A model generated the notes under the pieces. It did not search any database, had not been told where the DNA came from, and saw only the letters and a list, made by a program, of their open reading frames with translations. A program made the translations under genes and the position numbers. This document shows positions 23,465-33,080 of a DNA stretch of 39,610 bases, in pieces (within the stretch, counting starts at the first letter, position 1; every line of letters begins with the position of its first letter). This stretch comes from Magnetospirillum sp. WYHS-4 (GTDB lineage Bacteria; Pseudomonadota; Alphaproteobacteria; Rhodospirillales; GLO-3), in assembly GCA_039908345.1 (NCBI GenBank), contig JAMOBD010000023.1:1-39610 (forward strand), given 5' to 3'.

Positions 23465-25797
23465 TATGCCCTCCTCCGCCCCAGGCGGAGCGCATTGACG
23501 ATCACCAATAGGCTGGAGCCGGACATGGCGGCGGCGGCGATCAAAGGCGTCACCAAGCCCGCCATGGCCATCGGCACCGTGACCACATTATAGACGAAAG
23601 CCATGGCGAAGTTCTGCTTCACCAGACGGTCGGCCAAGCGAGCCACCGCGACCACCTCGGCCACCGATCCCAGGCGCTGGCCCTGGAAGATGGCATCGGC
23701 CGCCGTCTGGCTGACATCCACCGCCGTCGAGGGCGACAGCGAGACGTCGGCCGCCGCCAGGGCGGGCGCGTCGTTGAGCCCGTCGCCAACCATCAAGACG
23801 TTGCGCCCCTCGGCCCGCAGGTCGTCCAGAACCTTGCATTTGTCGGCCGGGGCCATGGCGGCCCGCCAGTCCTCGATGCCCGCTTCCCGCGCCGCCGCCT
23901 CGACCACCGGGGCACGGTCGCCGGACAGCAGGGCGACACGGCATCCGGCCGCCTTCAAGGCCGCCACCGTCGCCGCCGCGTCGGACCGGAGCGGATCGCA
24001 AAAGGCGATACGGAGCGGCGCCGTGCCGGGCCTATGGAGCCAGAGTTCCGGCCCCTCGATCTCGCCCGCCGCTTCCGGCGCCCCGATCCAGGCCCGGCTG
24101 CCCAGGCGGACGTCGCCCAGCCTGAGCCCGCGGCCGGGAATTTCCTCCACCCCCGCCGCCACCGGGACGCCCGGCATCGCCTTGACCAGCGCGCGGGCCA
24201 GCGGATGGCGGCTGGCTCCCGCCATGGCCGTAGCCAAGCGCAGGTCGTCGGGCGGCAGGCCGTCCAGGGCGATGGGCTCGGCCCTCCCCAGGGTCAGGGT
24301 GCCGGTCTTGTCGAAGACTACGGTATCGGTGCGGGCCAGGCGTTCCAGGGCCGATCCCGACTTGACCAGGATGCCCTGGCGCAGCAGACGCCCGGAAGCC
24401 ACCACCTGCACCACCGGTACCGCCAGCGCCAGCGCGCAGGGACAGGTGATGATAAGCACGGCGGCGGCGATCAGCAGGGCTTCCTGCCATGCCATGCCAC
24501 CCCCGAAAACCCAGGCCAGGAAGGTGCAGAGCGCAAGAAGATGAACCACCGGGGCATAGAACCGCGCCACCCGGTCGGCCAGGGCGACGTATTTGGCGCG
24601 CCCCTGTTCGGCCGCTTCCATCAGGCGGACGATTTCGGCCAGCAGCGTGCCTTCGCCCACCGCATCCACCCGCAAGGTCAAGGGGCCCGACAGGTTCAGC
24701 GTCCCGGCGAAAACCCGGCTGCCCGCTTCCACCGGCTGGGGCAGGGTCTCGCCCGAAATCAGGCTGGTGTCGATGTCGCTCCGCCCGGCGATCACGGTGC
24801 CGTCGACCCCGATGCGGTCTCCGGCCACCGCCAGGACCGTCATGCCCGCCTTGACTCGAGCCGGAGGCAGCATGTGGCGCCGGCCTTCCTCGTCGATCAC
24901 GGTCACCGCCAGGGCGGACAGGGTGAGCAGATGTTCCGCCGAGGCCCGCGCCCGCCCCCGCGCCCGCCGGTCCAGGTAGCGACCGATCAGCAGGAAGAAC
25001 AGCAGCATGATCGCCGAATCGAAATAGGCATGGGGGCCGCCCCGCACCGTCTCCCACAGGCTCATGCCGGCCGTCAGCAGAACGCCGACGGAGATCGGCA
25101 CGTCCATGTTGGTGCGAAGGTGCCGGAGCGCCGCCAGGGCGGAGTGGAAGAAGGGCCGCCCCGCATAGGCGATGGCCGGCAGGGTGATGAGGGCCGACAG
25201 CCAGTGCATCAAGTCGCGGGTCGCTTGCCCCATGCCCGAGACATGCCCGGCCCAGACCGAGACCGAAAACAGCATCACGTTGCCCGCGACGAAGCCTGCC
25301 ACCGCCATGGCGCGCAGCAATTCCTTCTCCTGGCGGGCATTCTCCCGGTCCATCACGCCGGGGTCGAAAGGCACGAGACGGTAGCCCACCCCATTGACCG
25401 CCCCCACCAGGGCGTCGGCTTCCGCCTCGCCCTTGCGCCACTTGAGAACCAAGCGGCGGGTGGTCATGTTGACCCTGGCGGTCACCACACCGGGCTGGCG
25501 CGACAGGATGGATTCGATCAGCCAGACGCAGGCGGCGCAATGCAGTCCCTCGACCATCAGGTTGAGGCCCTGGATTCCCCCTTCGTCTTCATGGACATGG
25601 GTGCCGTAGTCGATAGGCGCCCCGCCATCCTCGGGCCGGAGCGGCCGCTGGGCGGGATCGACGCAACGCCTCGCATAGTATCCCTCCAGCCCCAGTCCTC
25701 GGACCAAGTGATAGGCCGCCTCGCAGCCATGGCAGCAGAATTCACCCCCCTGGGAAGGTGGAATATCCTGGCTGCAATGAAGGCACTGTGTGGTCAT
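23464..25797 (-). CDS. ccoI: Copper-translocating P1B-type ATPase CcoI (FixI)
   Basis: CcoI exports copper needed for CuB assembly of the cbb3 oxidase. The 777-residue protein starts with a Cys-rich zinc-finger-like segment typical of CcoI (CLHCSQDIPPSQGGEFCCHGC), then a heavy-metal-associated domain with GLHCAAC (C87, C90). Eight membrane helices follow, with the ion motif CPCALAL, the actuator SGETLP, the phosphorylation motif DKTGTLT and the hinge GDGLNDAPALAAADVS. All catalytic residues are intact. It lies 25 bases after ccoH and overlaps ccoS. Expression is expected under low oxygen, though no FNR/FixK box was found upstream of ccoG. Confidence 0.96.
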   Translation of the reverse strand: MTTQCLHCSQDIPPSQGGEFCCHGCEAAYHLVRGLGLEGYYARRCVDPAQRPLRPEDGGAPIDYGTHVHEDEGGIQGLNLMVEGLHCAACVWLIESILSRQPGVVTARVNMTTRRLVLKWRKGEAEADALVGAVNGVGYRLVPFDPGVMDRENARQEKELLRAMAVAGFVAGNVMLFSVSVWAGHVSGMGQATRDLMHWLSALITLPAIAYAGRPFFHSALAALRHLRTNMDVPISVGVLLTAGMSLWETVRGGPHAYFDSAIMLLFFLLIGRYLDRRARGRARASAEHLLTLSALAVTVIDEEGRRHMLPPARVKAGMTVLAVAGDRIGVDGTVIAGRSDIDTSLISGETLPQPVEAGSRVFAGTLNLSGPLTLRVDAVGEGTLLAEIVRLMEAAEQGRAKYVALADRVARFYAPVVHLLALCTFLAWVFGGGMAWQEALLIAAAVLIITCPCALALAVPVVQVVASGRLLRQGILVKSGSALERLARTDTVVFDKTGTLTLGRAEPIALDGLPPDDLRLATAMAGASRHPLARALVKAMPGVPVAAGVEEIPGRGLRLGDVRLGSRAWIGAPEAAGEIEGPELWLHRPGTAPLRIAFCDPLRSDAAATVAALKAAGCRVALLSGDRAPVVEAAAREAGIEDWRAAMAPADKCKVLDDLRAEGRNVLMVGDGLNDAPALAAADVSLSPSTAVDVSQTAADAIFQGQRLGSVAEVVAVARLADRLVKQNFAMAFVYNVVTVPMAMAGLVTPLIAAAAMSGSSLLVIVNALRLGRRRA

Positions 25798-25822
25798 GTC
25801 CGCAGACTACACCAACAGGCGA

Positions 25823-26308
25823 TCAAGGCACCTTGATTTTGCGACTGTCCTCGAAGGTTTCCTCGCCTCGCCGGGCGGCGAGATTGAGTATCCACTGTCC
25901 CGACAGGGACACCGTCACCGGGGCGGCATAGGCGCCGCCCCCTTTGCCTGCCAGATCGATCTTGAAGTCGTGGCCGCCGACCGTGGGACGGACAAAGGTC
26001 GCCTCCACCTGGAATCCATCCAGGGGCCGGCCATCGCGGTCGCGAAGGATCGCTGTCAGGTCGCCCTTGCGCTGGGCATCGGGAGAGAAGACCACTTCGG
26101 CCGTCCAGCCCCGTTCCGCCTGAGCGCGAGCCTTGGCCAACGTCTGGTTGTGGGCCAGCCCCTTCTGGTAGGCGTCCTGGGTCTCCAGGCCGGGAAAGGT
26201 CTTCACGGCCATGGTCATCATGAAGATGTTGACCGCCACCACGACCGCCATGCCGCCCACGAATATCCAGGGATACCACCAACCGCGCGGGCGCTGTCCG
26301 GCGGCCAT
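25823..26308 (-). CDS. ccoH: Cbb3 oxidase assembly protein CcoH (FixH)
   Basis: A 161-residue membrane protein that interacts with CcoN and CcoP during assembly. It has one N-terminal helix (WWYPWIFVGGMAVVVAVNIF), then a periplasmic domain containing the FixH stretch DAYQKGLAHNQTLAKARAQ, and GHDFKIDLA followed by LSGQWILNLAA. The ATG at 26308 shares a base with the ccoG TGA (GTGATG); a GTG three bases upstream would add one residue. It lies between ccoG and ccoI in the usual ccoGHIS order. Confidence 0.93.
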   Translation of the reverse strand: MAAGQRPRGWWYPWIFVGGMAVVVAVNIFMMTMAVKTFPGLETQDAYQKGLAHNQTLAKARAQAERGWTAEVVFSPDAQRKGDLTAILRDRDGRPLDGFQVEATFVRPTVGGHDFKIDLAGKGGGAYAAPVTVSLSGQWILNLAARRGEETFEDSRKIKVP

Positions 26309-27768
26309 CACTGTCCAGGCCCCATGAAGACGGTGGCCGTACTGACGATTTGGCCGGAGGCCTTGTCCTTGATCTGGAACGCCATGTCGGTCGACTTTCC
26401 TTTCAGGATGTCGGGACGCGCGGTAACGAAGATGCGGAAACTGTTGACCATGTCGGGACGGGCCGGCAATTCGATCATCGCCTTGCCGCTCTCCTCCTCG
26501 CCCACCGCCCCCAGTGTCGCGCCGGCTAGGCCGGCGATGGACAATTCGTAGATCTTATCCTTGCGCTCCTTGTTGGAGATCTTCAGCGTATAGGCGTTGC
26601 GCAAGTCCCCTTCCGACAGCATGACGAACAGCGGCGCGCGGTCGCGAATCACCGAAACATGTTCCGTGGAACGATGGGTGATGCCGTAGGCCATCACGCC
26701 CGTCACCACCGTCATGATCGCCACATAGCCCCAGGTCCGCATGCGGAGCAGATGATTCGTCGTGGGATTGCCCTTCGAGCGGGCCACTTGATTCATCTCG
26801 GAGTCGTAGGTGATCAAACCGCGCGGCAGGCCGAAGCGGTCCATGATGTTGTTGCAGGCGTCCACGCAAAGCGCGCAACCGATGCAGGCGATCTGCAGGC
26901 CCTCGCGGATATCGACGCCGGTCGGACAAGCCTGGTAGCAGCTCCCGCAATCCACGCAGTGGCCGCGCCCCTCGAACTTCTGCCCCGGCTTGGCGTTGCT
27001 GCGGGGCTCGCCGCGCCAAGCCTCGTAGGTGACGATCATCGAGTATTCGTCCATCATGGCGCTCTGGAAGCGCGCATAGGGACACATGTAGATGCAGGTT
27101 TGTTCGCGGGCGAATCCGGCGAAGATGTACGTGGTGAAGGTTAGCCCGCCCAGGGTACCGTAGACCCAGGGACCGGCAGCCCCGTCCATCATGTTGCGAG
27201 TGATGGCGAAGGCATCGTTGAAATAAAGGATGAAGCTATAGGCGGTCAGGGCCGAAACGAACAGCCAGACGGCGTGCTTGGCCCCCTTCCTGAGGATCTT
27301 GTCGACCGTCCAAGCCCCCTTGTCGAGGGCGAGACGGCGGTTGCGATCGCCCTCGAACAACCGTTCGGCCATGATGAACAGGTCGGTGAAGACGGTCTGG
27401 AAGCAGGCGAAACCGCACCAGACGCGGCCGAACAGGCTGGTGGCGAAGAACAGGCCGATGGCGGCCAGAACCAACAGTCCGGTCAAATAGTAGACCTCCT
27501 GCGGCCAGATTTCGATGTTGAAGAAGTAGCCGCGGCGCCCATCCACGTCCATCAGGACCATCTGGTCGGGTGCGCCGGCCCCACGGTCCCAGCGTAGCCA
27601 GGGAGTGCCGTAGAAGACCGCCAGCATCGCCCACAGCGAAAGGGTCTTGGCAGTCCGGAATATCCCCTTGACGTCGCGGGGATAGATCTTCTGATGCTTG
27701 GCGTAAAGCTGGGCTTGGCGCGAGGCCGGGGGGGTGGCGTCGCGAGTCGCGGAATTGGCGGTAGCCAT
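26308..27768 (-). CDS. ccoG: Cbb3 oxidase assembly ferredoxin CcoG (FixG/RdxA)
   Basis: A 486-residue membrane protein with two [4Fe-4S] clusters; CcoG reduces Cu(II) to Cu(I) for cbb3 oxidase assembly. It has membrane helices with WCGFACFQTVFTDLF and CIYMCPYARFQSAM, a ferredoxin domain (CVDCGSCYQACPTGVD and CIGCALCVDACNNIMD, with the cluster-2 cysteines), and a C-terminal immunoglobulin-like domain (about 380-486). The ATG at 27768 gives the standard N-terminus. It starts the ccoGHIS-panBC run, about 145 bases from the terminator that ends ccoNOQP. Confidence 0.96.
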   Translation of the reverse strand: MATANSATRDATPPASRQAQLYAKHQKIYPRDVKGIFRTAKTLSLWAMLAVFYGTPWLRWDRGAGAPDQMVLMDVDGRRGYFFNIEIWPQEVYYLTGLLVLAAIGLFFATSLFGRVWCGFACFQTVFTDLFIMAERLFEGDRNRRLALDKGAWTVDKILRKGAKHAVWLFVSALTAYSFILYFNDAFAITRNMMDGAAGPWVYGTLGGLTFTTYIFAGFAREQTCIYMCPYARFQSAMMDEYSMIVTYEAWRGEPRSNAKPGQKFEGRGHCVDCGSCYQACPTGVDIREGLQIACIGCALCVDACNNIMDRFGLPRGLITYDSEMNQVARSKGNPTTNHLLRMRTWGYVAIMTVVTGVMAYGITHRSTEHVSVIRDRAPLFVMLSEGDLRNAYTLKISNKERKDKIYELSIAGLAGATLGAVGEEESGKAMIELPARPDMVNSFRIFVTARPDILKGKSTDMAFQIKDKASGQIVSTATVFMGPGQ

Positions 27769-27911
27769 GGTGTCTCCAGGGTCCTGTTCGTTGCGGCGTC
27801 CCGGCGTCCCCCACCGATATCCGATGTGCCGGAGCGTATCGCGTTAAGCCATTCGGACTGAGTCTAGGGCATTATCCCGGTCGTTGTCCTGCCTCATGTC
27901 AAAAGAGAAAG

Positions 27912-27951
27912 GAAAAGCCCCGCCGCGGCCCGGGAGGAACACGCGGCGGGG
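27912..27951 (-). terminator. Terminator after ccoNOQP
   Basis: Arms 27942-27951 and 27918-27927 (CCCCGCCGCG/CGCGGCGGGG) pair perfectly over ten bases around a 14-base loop. On the minus strand they are followed by CTTTTCC. It lies about 22 bases after the ccoP stop and separates the structural genes from the ccoGHIS assembly genes. Confidence 0.85.
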
Positions 27952-27973
27952 ATGGAAGCATCCAGCAGGTACC

Positions 27974-28840
27974 TTACTTGCTGCCGCCACCCAGGGAGTG
28001 GACGTACAGCGAGACCTGCTTGATCTCGACGTCGCTCAGGCGACCGGCCCAGGCCGGCATGACGCCCTGCTTCGGCAGCGTGAGCTGGCCCATGACGCCC
28101 GCCTTGGTGGGCTCCACGTGCAGCCAGATCTTGTCGGCCAAGCTGGGGCCGCCAAGTTCCATCATGCCCTTGCCGTCCTCGCCGTGGCAGGCGGCGCAGT
28201 TGTCGGCGAACACCTTCTTGCCGGCATCCGTCGCCTTGCCGCCGCTGCCCGACAGGGTCAGCACGTAATCGGCCACGGCATCGGCCTCTTCCTTGCTGAT
28301 GATCTGGTCGGTCAGATACTTCGGCATGTCGCTGATGCGAGCGTCCTTGTGCTCGGAGCGGATGCCGAAGCGGATGGTCTGGTAGACCGCGTCCCGCGTA
28401 CCGCCCCACAGCCAGTCGTTGTCGGCCAGAATCGGGTAGCCCTTGGCCCCCGAACCGCCCGAGCCGTGGCAGGGCGCGCAGTTGTCGCCGAAGATCATCT
28501 TTCCGCCCGCCATGGCGTACTGCATGAGCTTGCGGTCGGCCGCGATCTCGTCGACGGTCTTCTTCTCGAATTCCTTCGACCAGACTTCGCGGCTCTTCTT
28601 GACGTCCTTCATCTCCCGGGCGTGTTCGGCACGGGAAGAATAGCCGAACATGCCCTTGGTGTAGTCGCTGAAGGTCGGCCAAGCCGGATAGACCATCCAG
28701 TAGCCGATCGACCAGACGATGGTCGCGTAGAACGTATAGATCCACCAGCGGGGCAGCGGCGTATTCAGTTCCTTGATGCCGTCCCACTCATGCCCGGTGG
28801 TATCAGTACCCGTCAAGGCGTCCTTTTCGACGTGCGCCAT
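27974..28840 (-). CDS. ccoP: Cbb3 cytochrome c oxidase diheme subunit III
   Basis: CcoP passes electrons from soluble cytochrome c to CcoO. The 288-residue protein has an N-terminal segment with one membrane anchor (WWIYTFYATIVWSIGYWMVYP) and a linker, then two cytochrome c domains with CAPCHGSGG and CAACHGEDGKG. Each domain supplies an axial Met (MPKYL in the first and MPAWAG in the second). The ATG at 28840 lies just after the ccoQ stop, using GGAGGG inside the end of ccoQ. Length and domain order are those of cbb3 CcoP. Confidence 0.97.
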   Translation of the reverse strand: MAHVEKDALTGTDTTGHEWDGIKELNTPLPRWWIYTFYATIVWSIGYWMVYPAWPTFSDYTKGMFGYSSRAEHAREMKDVKKSREVWSKEFEKKTVDEIAADRKLMQYAMAGGKMIFGDNCAPCHGSGGSGAKGYPILADNDWLWGGTRDAVYQTIRFGIRSEHKDARISDMPKYLTDQIISKEEADAVADYVLTLSGSGGKATDAGKKVFADNCAACHGEDGKGMMELGGPSLADKIWLHVEPTKAGVMGQLTLPKQGVMPAWAGRLSDVEIKQVSLYVHSLGGGSK

Positions 28841-28843
28841 GAC

Positions 28844-29005
28844 TCACCCTCCGTTGCTTTCATCCTTGAAAGGGATCAGGCCGTTCCGCTCAAAGCGATC
28901 CTTGTTCTTGGGGCGGAAGGCCCAGAAGATGATGCCGGAAAACAGCAGCATCATCCAAACGACCCAGGCTTCCCGCGCCCAGAGATAGATTTCTTGAAGC
29001 GTCAC
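28844..29005 (-). CDS. ccoQ: Cbb3 oxidase small subunit CcoQ
   Basis: A 53-residue membrane protein that stabilises the CcoNO-CcoP complex. It reads (V)TLQEIYLWAREAWVVWMML, then a single helix ending GIIFWAFRPKNKDRFERNG, with NPF-like polar end IPFKDESNGG. The start is GTG at 29005, chosen because GGAGG lies 7 bases before it; no ATG fits. The FRPKNKDRFE stretch is typical of CcoQ. It lies 14 bases after ccoO. Confidence 0.93.
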   Translation of the reverse strand: MTLQEIYLWAREAWVVWMMLLFSGIIFWAFRPKNKDRFERNGLIPFKDESNGG

Positions 29006-29019
29006 GGCCGATCCTCCGA

Positions 29020-29742
29020 TTACCTCTGAGCCAGCTCGGGCTTGAAGGTGGTGAAGTCCACCAGCGTCCCCAGCATCTGCAGATAGGCGACCAGCGCGTC
29101 CATCTCGGAGACCTTGTTGGGGTCGCCGTCGAAGTCACCGACCTTGGCCTTCGGATAACGTGCGAGCAGGGCATTGGAGTCGCCCTTCTCGCCGTTGGCC
29201 TGAGCCACGATGTCGGCCTTGGCGTTGGCAATCTGCTGATCGGTGTAGGGGACGCCGACGGCACGCAGGGTGCTCATCTTCGCCTGGATGTCGTCATAAG
29301 GGAGATCCTTCTTGGTCAAGAAGGGATATCCCGGCATGACGGACCCGGGGACAACCGCGCGCGGGTTGACCAGATGGGCTTTGTGCCACTCGTTGGAGTA
29401 CTTGCCGCCCACACGGGCCAGATCGGGTCCGGTACGCTTGGACCCCCACTGGAACGGATGGTCGTACATGCTCTCCGCCGCCAGGCTGTAATGGCCGTAG
29501 CGCTCCGCCTCGTCGCGGAACGGACGGACCATCTGGCTGTGGCAGGTGTAGCAGCCCTCGCGGATGTAGATGTCGCGGCCCAACTGCTCCAGCGGAGAGT
29601 AGGGACGCATGCCATCCACCTTCTCGATGGTCTGCTCCATCGTGTACAGGGGAACGATCTGCACCAGGCCGCCGATGGAAATGGTGACCAGGATAGCGAT
29701 CGCGAGGACGATCACGTTCTTCTCGAAGATTTCGTGCTTCAT
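29020..29742 (-). CDS. ccoO: Cbb3 cytochrome c oxidase monoheme subunit II
   Basis: A 240-residue membrane-anchored cytochrome c that accepts electrons from CcoP and donates them to CcoN. The single N-terminal helix ([20 protein letters not shown]) is followed by the periplasmic heme domain with [32 protein letters not shown] and [10 protein letters not shown] supply the axial Met. It lies 18 bases after ccoN. All expected features and length are present. Confidence 0.97.
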   Translation of the reverse strand: MKHEIFEKNVIVLAIAILVTISIGGLVQIVPLYTMEQTIEKVDGMRPYSPLEQLGRDIYIREGCYTCHSQMVRPFRDEAERYGHYSLAAESMYDHPFQWGSKRTGPDLARVGGKYSNEWHKAHLVNPRAVVPGSVMPGYPFLTKKDLPYDDIQAKMSTLRAVGVPYTDQQIANAKADIVAQANGEKGDSNALLARYPKAKVGDFDGDPNKVSEMDALVAYLQMLGTLVDFTTFKPELAQR

Positions 29743-29760
29743 GGTGTGAACCTCCTCGCC

Positions 29761-31230
29761 CTAGGCCCGAGCCGCGACGGGCACTTCTTCGAAGGCCGCC
29801 TCGTTGCGGATCTCGCCCTTGGCGGTCTTGATGAAGTTGTAGACCATGATCAGCGAGCCGGCCACGAAGAGCAGACCGCCGAACGCGCGGATGATGTAGT
29901 AAGGCTTCATGGCCTCTACGGTCTCGATGAACGAGTACTGAAGGAAGCCGAGTTCGTCGTAAGCCCGCCACATCAGGCCCTGCATGATGCCCGAGATCCA
30001 CATCGCGGTGATATAGAACACGATGCCGACCGTGGCGATCCAGAAGTGCCAGGTCACCATGCGCAGGCTATAGAGCCGCTCACGACCCCACAGCTTGGGC
30101 ACCAGGAAGTAGAGGGCGCCGAAGCTGACGAAGGCCACCCAGCCGAGCGCACCGGAGTGCACGTGGCCGATGGTCCAGTCCGTGTAGTGGCTGAGGCTGT
30201 TGACCGCCTTGACCGACATGGCTGGGCCCTCGAAGGTGCTCATGCCATAGAAGGCCACCGAGGTCACCAGGAAGCGCAACACCGGATCGGTGCGGAGCTT
30301 TTCCCAGGCCCCCGACAGGGTCATGATGCCGTTGATCATGCCGCCCCAGGAGGGCATCCACAGCATGATGGAGAAGGTCATGCCAAGGGTCTGGGCCCAG
30401 TCGGGCAGCGCCGTGTAATGAAGGTGGTGCGGACCCGCCCAGATGTACAGGAACACCAGAGCCCAGAAGTGGATGATCGACAGCCGGTAGGAATACACCG
30501 GACGGCCGGCCTGCTTGGGGATGAAGTAGTACATCAGGCCCAGGAAGCCGGCGGTCAGGAAGAAGCCGACCGCATTGTGGCCGTACCACCACTGGGTCAT
30601 GGCGTCGCGGACGCCGGCCCAGGCGATGTAGCTCTTGGCCCCCATGAAGGACACCGGCAGGGCGACGTTGTTGCCCAGGTGCAGGACGGCGACCGTGAGG
30701 ATGAAGGCCAAGTAGAACCAGTTGGCCACGTAGATGTGGCTCTCGCGCCGCACGATCAGGGTCCCGGCGTAGGCCACCAGGTAGGCCACCCACACGACGG
30801 TGAGAAGCAGATCGACGTACCACTCGGGCTCGGCGTATTCCTTGCCCTGGGTGATGCCCAGGACGTAGCCCAGGGCAGCGATGACGATCACCGCCTGGAA
30901 GCCCCAGAAGACGAAATTGGCCAGGCCCGGACCGCCGAACAGCGGCACGCGGCAGGTGCGCTGGACCACGTAGAAGGACGTGCCCAACATGATGTTGCCG
31001 CCGAAGGCGAAGATGACGGCGGAAGTGTGGACCGGACGCAGGCGCCCGAAAGTCGTCCACTCGAGATCCAGATTAAGGATCGGGAAGGCAAGCTGGGACG
31101 CGATAAACGTGCCAGCGATGAACCCGATCACCCCCCAAAAGGTGGCCGCGATGACGAACTTGCGGACAATGTCCTCGTTGTACGTCACTGCGTCCGGGGT
31201 GCCACTGAAGGCAGCAGTCGGTGCGCTCAT
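29761..31230 (-). CDS. ccoN: Cbb3 cytochrome c oxidase catalytic subunit I
   Basis: CcoN holds the heme b and heme b3-CuB site where oxygen is reduced. The 489-residue protein has about twelve helices. Conserved His segments visible are [14 protein letters not shown] (low-spin heme), [12 protein letters not shown] (CuB and the cross-linked Tyr nearby), [11 protein letters not shown] (CuB) and [10 protein letters not shown] (hemes). The ATG at 31230 is the family start. It is the first gene of ccoNOQP. No FNR- or FixK-type box (TTGAT-N4-ATCAA) was found in the upstream 400 bases, which is unusual for this oxygen-regulated operon. Confidence 0.97.
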   Translation of the reverse strand: MSAPTAAFSGTPDAVTYNEDIVRKFVIAATFWGVIGFIAGTFIASQLAFPILNLDLEWTTFGRLRPVHTSAVIFAFGGNIMLGTSFYVVQRTCRVPLFGGPGLANFVFWGFQAVIVIAALGYVLGITQGKEYAEPEWYVDLLLTVVWVAYLVAYAGTLIVRRESHIYVANWFYLAFILTVAVLHLGNNVALPVSFMGAKSYIAWAGVRDAMTQWWYGHNAVGFFLTAGFLGLMYYFIPKQAGRPVYSYRLSIIHFWALVFLYIWAGPHHLHYTALPDWAQTLGMTFSIMLWMPSWGGMINGIMTLSGAWEKLRTDPVLRFLVTSVAFYGMSTFEGPAMSVKAVNSLSHYTDWTIGHVHSGALGWVAFVSFGALYFLVPKLWGRERLYSLRMVTWHFWIATVGIVFYITAMWISGIMQGLMWRAYDELGFLQYSFIETVEAMKPYYIIRAFGGLLFVAGSLIMVYNFIKTAKGEIRNEAAFEEVPVAARA

Positions 31231-31635
31231 ACCGAACTCCCATACCGAGACGATTCCGAAGGCGAATCCAGTCTGACCACGTGCCGGTCCCCTCTCTGCA
31301 CACCCTCTCCTTCCCTAGGTGCCGACGATCGACGCCGGCTTCCGGAACGGGAGCGCGGGACGGCCAACGACCGCCCGGACACGCGAGGTCACGGACCCCC
31401 TCTCTCTCACATCGTGATATTAATAATATTCTAAATTCAATTACAACAGGCCTGGCATGGGTATTTTTGCCAAGGTCCGGGGTCAAACCATCCCAATTTC
31501 GGCTTCCGCGAGCGATTTTTCGGCTCGAACGGGTAGGAAATGGTTAATTTCATCAGCCATCGAAATATCGATGGCCACAGATGCGGCGGCCCCCCCACGG
31601 CGCGAGGGCGGTCGCTTCCATGGGACAATCGGACT
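31231..31635. other. 405-base intergenic region between tldD and ccoN
   Basis: No convincing gene was found here; the frames on both strands are short and have unnatural composition. An AT-rich tract lies at about 31415-31445 (ATATTAATAATATTC), some 190 bases before the ccoN start, and is the likeliest promoter position for ccoNOQP: TTGTAA with TTAATA 17 bases later, on the minus strand. An 8-base-pair hairpin at 31556-31575 (GCCATCGA/TCGATGGC, loop AATA) lies about 60 bases after the tldD stop and may act as its terminator, though without a U-run. A second small hairpin is at 31509-31527. No FNR/FixK box was seen. Confidence 0.5.
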
Positions 31636-33069
31636 CTACACGGCCGTTCCGCCCACCGTCAGGCCGTCCAGCTTCAAGGTCGGCTGGCCGACTCCCACCG
31701 GCACGCCCTGCCCGTCCTTGCCGCAGGTGCCGATGCCGGGGTCCAGTTCCAGGTCGTTGCCGATCATCGACACCCGGGTCAGCACGTCCGGGCCGTTGCC
31801 GATCAGGGTGGCGCCCTTGACCGGGGCACCGACCTTTCCGTCCTCGATCAGGTAGGCCTCGGTGCAGGAAAAGACGAACTTGCCCGACGTGATGTCCACC
31901 TGCCCGCCGCCGAAGGTGACGGCGTAAAGGCCCCGCTTCACCGAACCCAGGATCGCCTTCGGGTCGTGCGGCCCGGCCAGCATATAGGTGTTGGTCATGC
32001 GCGGCACCGGGGCATGGGCATAGCTTTGGCGTCGGCCGTTGCCGGTCGAGGAGGCGCCCATCAGACGGGCGTTCAGCCGGTCCTGCATGTAGCCCTTGAG
32101 GACGCCGTCCTCGATCAGCACCGTGCGGTGGCCGGGGGTGCCTTCGTCGTCGACGGTGATCGAGCCGCGCCGGTCGGGCAGCGTGCCGTCATCCACCACC
32201 GTGACCCCCGGCGAGGCCACCCGCTGGCCCAGCAGGCCGGCAAAGGCCGATGTCTTCTTGCGGTTGAAATCCCCTTCCAGGCCGTGGCCGATGGCCTCGT
32301 GCAGCAGGATTCCCGGCCAGCCGGGCCCCAGCACCACCGGCATCTCCCCGGCCGGGGCGGGGGTGGCCTCCAGATTGACGAAGGCCTGGCGCAATGCCTC
32401 ATCGACCGCCGCCTTCCAGGATTCGGGGCGCAGATAAGCCGCGTAGGCCACCCGTCCCCCAAGGCCGTGGCCGCCCGATTCCATGCGGCCGTCCTTTTCG
32501 ACCACCACCGAGACGTTGAGCCGCACCAACGGCCGGATGTCGGCCACGCGAAGCCCGTCGGGCCGGAGAATCTGCACCGCCTGCCAGGAGCCGGAAAGCG
32601 AGGCCGAGACTTGCCGAACGCGGGAATCCCGCGACCGGGCGTAGGCGTCCATCTCGCCTAGCAGCGCAACCTTGTCGGCGAAGTCGACCAGGGCAAGCGG
32701 ATTGTCGTCGACGTAGAGGCTGCGGTTGGTTCCGGCCGGCGGCGCGGCGAAGCTGCCCCCGCCCCCGCCCTGGACCGCCTTCACGGTCGCCCCGGCGCGG
32801 CGGATGGCGTCTTCCGACAGTTCGGAAGCATGGGCGTAGCCCGTGGCCTCGCCCGCCACCGCCCGGAGGCCGAAGCCCTGCGCGGTGTCGAAGGAGGCGC
32901 TTTTCAGCCGGCCGTCGTCGAAGACCAGGCTTTCCGATTGCCGGTATTCAAGGAACAACTCGCCGTCGTCAGCGCGTGCCAGGGCCTCGCCGACCAGCCC
33001 TACCACCCGTCCCCGGTCCATTCCGGCACGGCAAAAGAACAGGTCGTCGGTCTTGGCGAGATCGGACAT
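31636..33069 (-). CDS. tldD: Metalloprotease TldD
   Basis: TldD forms a heterodimer with TldE (PmbA) and cleaves peptides, for example in microcin maturation and CcdA decay. The 477-residue protein carries the HExxxH zinc motif in GILLHEAIGHGLEGDFNRK (about residue 260), which distinguishes TldD from the metal-free TldE, and the C-terminal family segments SYAHAPVPRMTNTYMLAG, GGGQVDITSGKFVF and GNGPDVLTRVSMIGNDLELDPG with GTCGKDGQGVPVG. The start ATG 33069 follows GGGAG by 6 bases. The frame is open far upstream, but that part is trpF in another frame. It is the last gene of anmK-sel1-trpF-tldD. The tldE partner is not in this window. Confidence 0.95.
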   Translation of the reverse strand: MSDLAKTDDLFFCRAGMDRGRVVGLVGEALARADDGELFLEYRQSESLVFDDGRLKSASFDTAQGFGLRAVAGEATGYAHASELSEDAIRRAGATVKAVQGGGGGSFAAPPAGTNRSLYVDDNPLALVDFADKVALLGEMDAYARSRDSRVRQVSASLSGSWQAVQILRPDGLRVADIRPLVRLNVSVVVEKDGRMESGGHGLGGRVAYAAYLRPESWKAAVDEALRQAFVNLEATPAPAGEMPVVLGPGWPGILLHEAIGHGLEGDFNRKKTSAFAGLLGQRVASPGVTVVDDGTLPDRRGSITVDDEGTPGHRTVLIEDGVLKGYMQDRLNARLMGASSTGNGRRQSYAHAPVPRMTNTYMLAGPHDPKAILGSVKRGLYAVTFGGGQVDITSGKFVFSCTEAYLIEDGKVGAPVKGATLIGNGPDVLTRVSMIGNDLELDPGIGTCGKDGQGVPVGVGQPTLKLDGLTVGGTAV

Positions 33070-33080
33070 CGGAAACTCCC

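Noticed and set aside
26308-26311. GTG as the start of ccoH
   Set aside because: The ATG directly after it (26308) gives a family-like N-terminus and overlaps the ccoG stop by one base, so the GTG is unnecessary; it would add one residue only.
31437-31855. Small frames in the tldD-ccoN gap
   Set aside because: They have no ribosome site and no recognisable motif, and they differ in composition from real genes around them.
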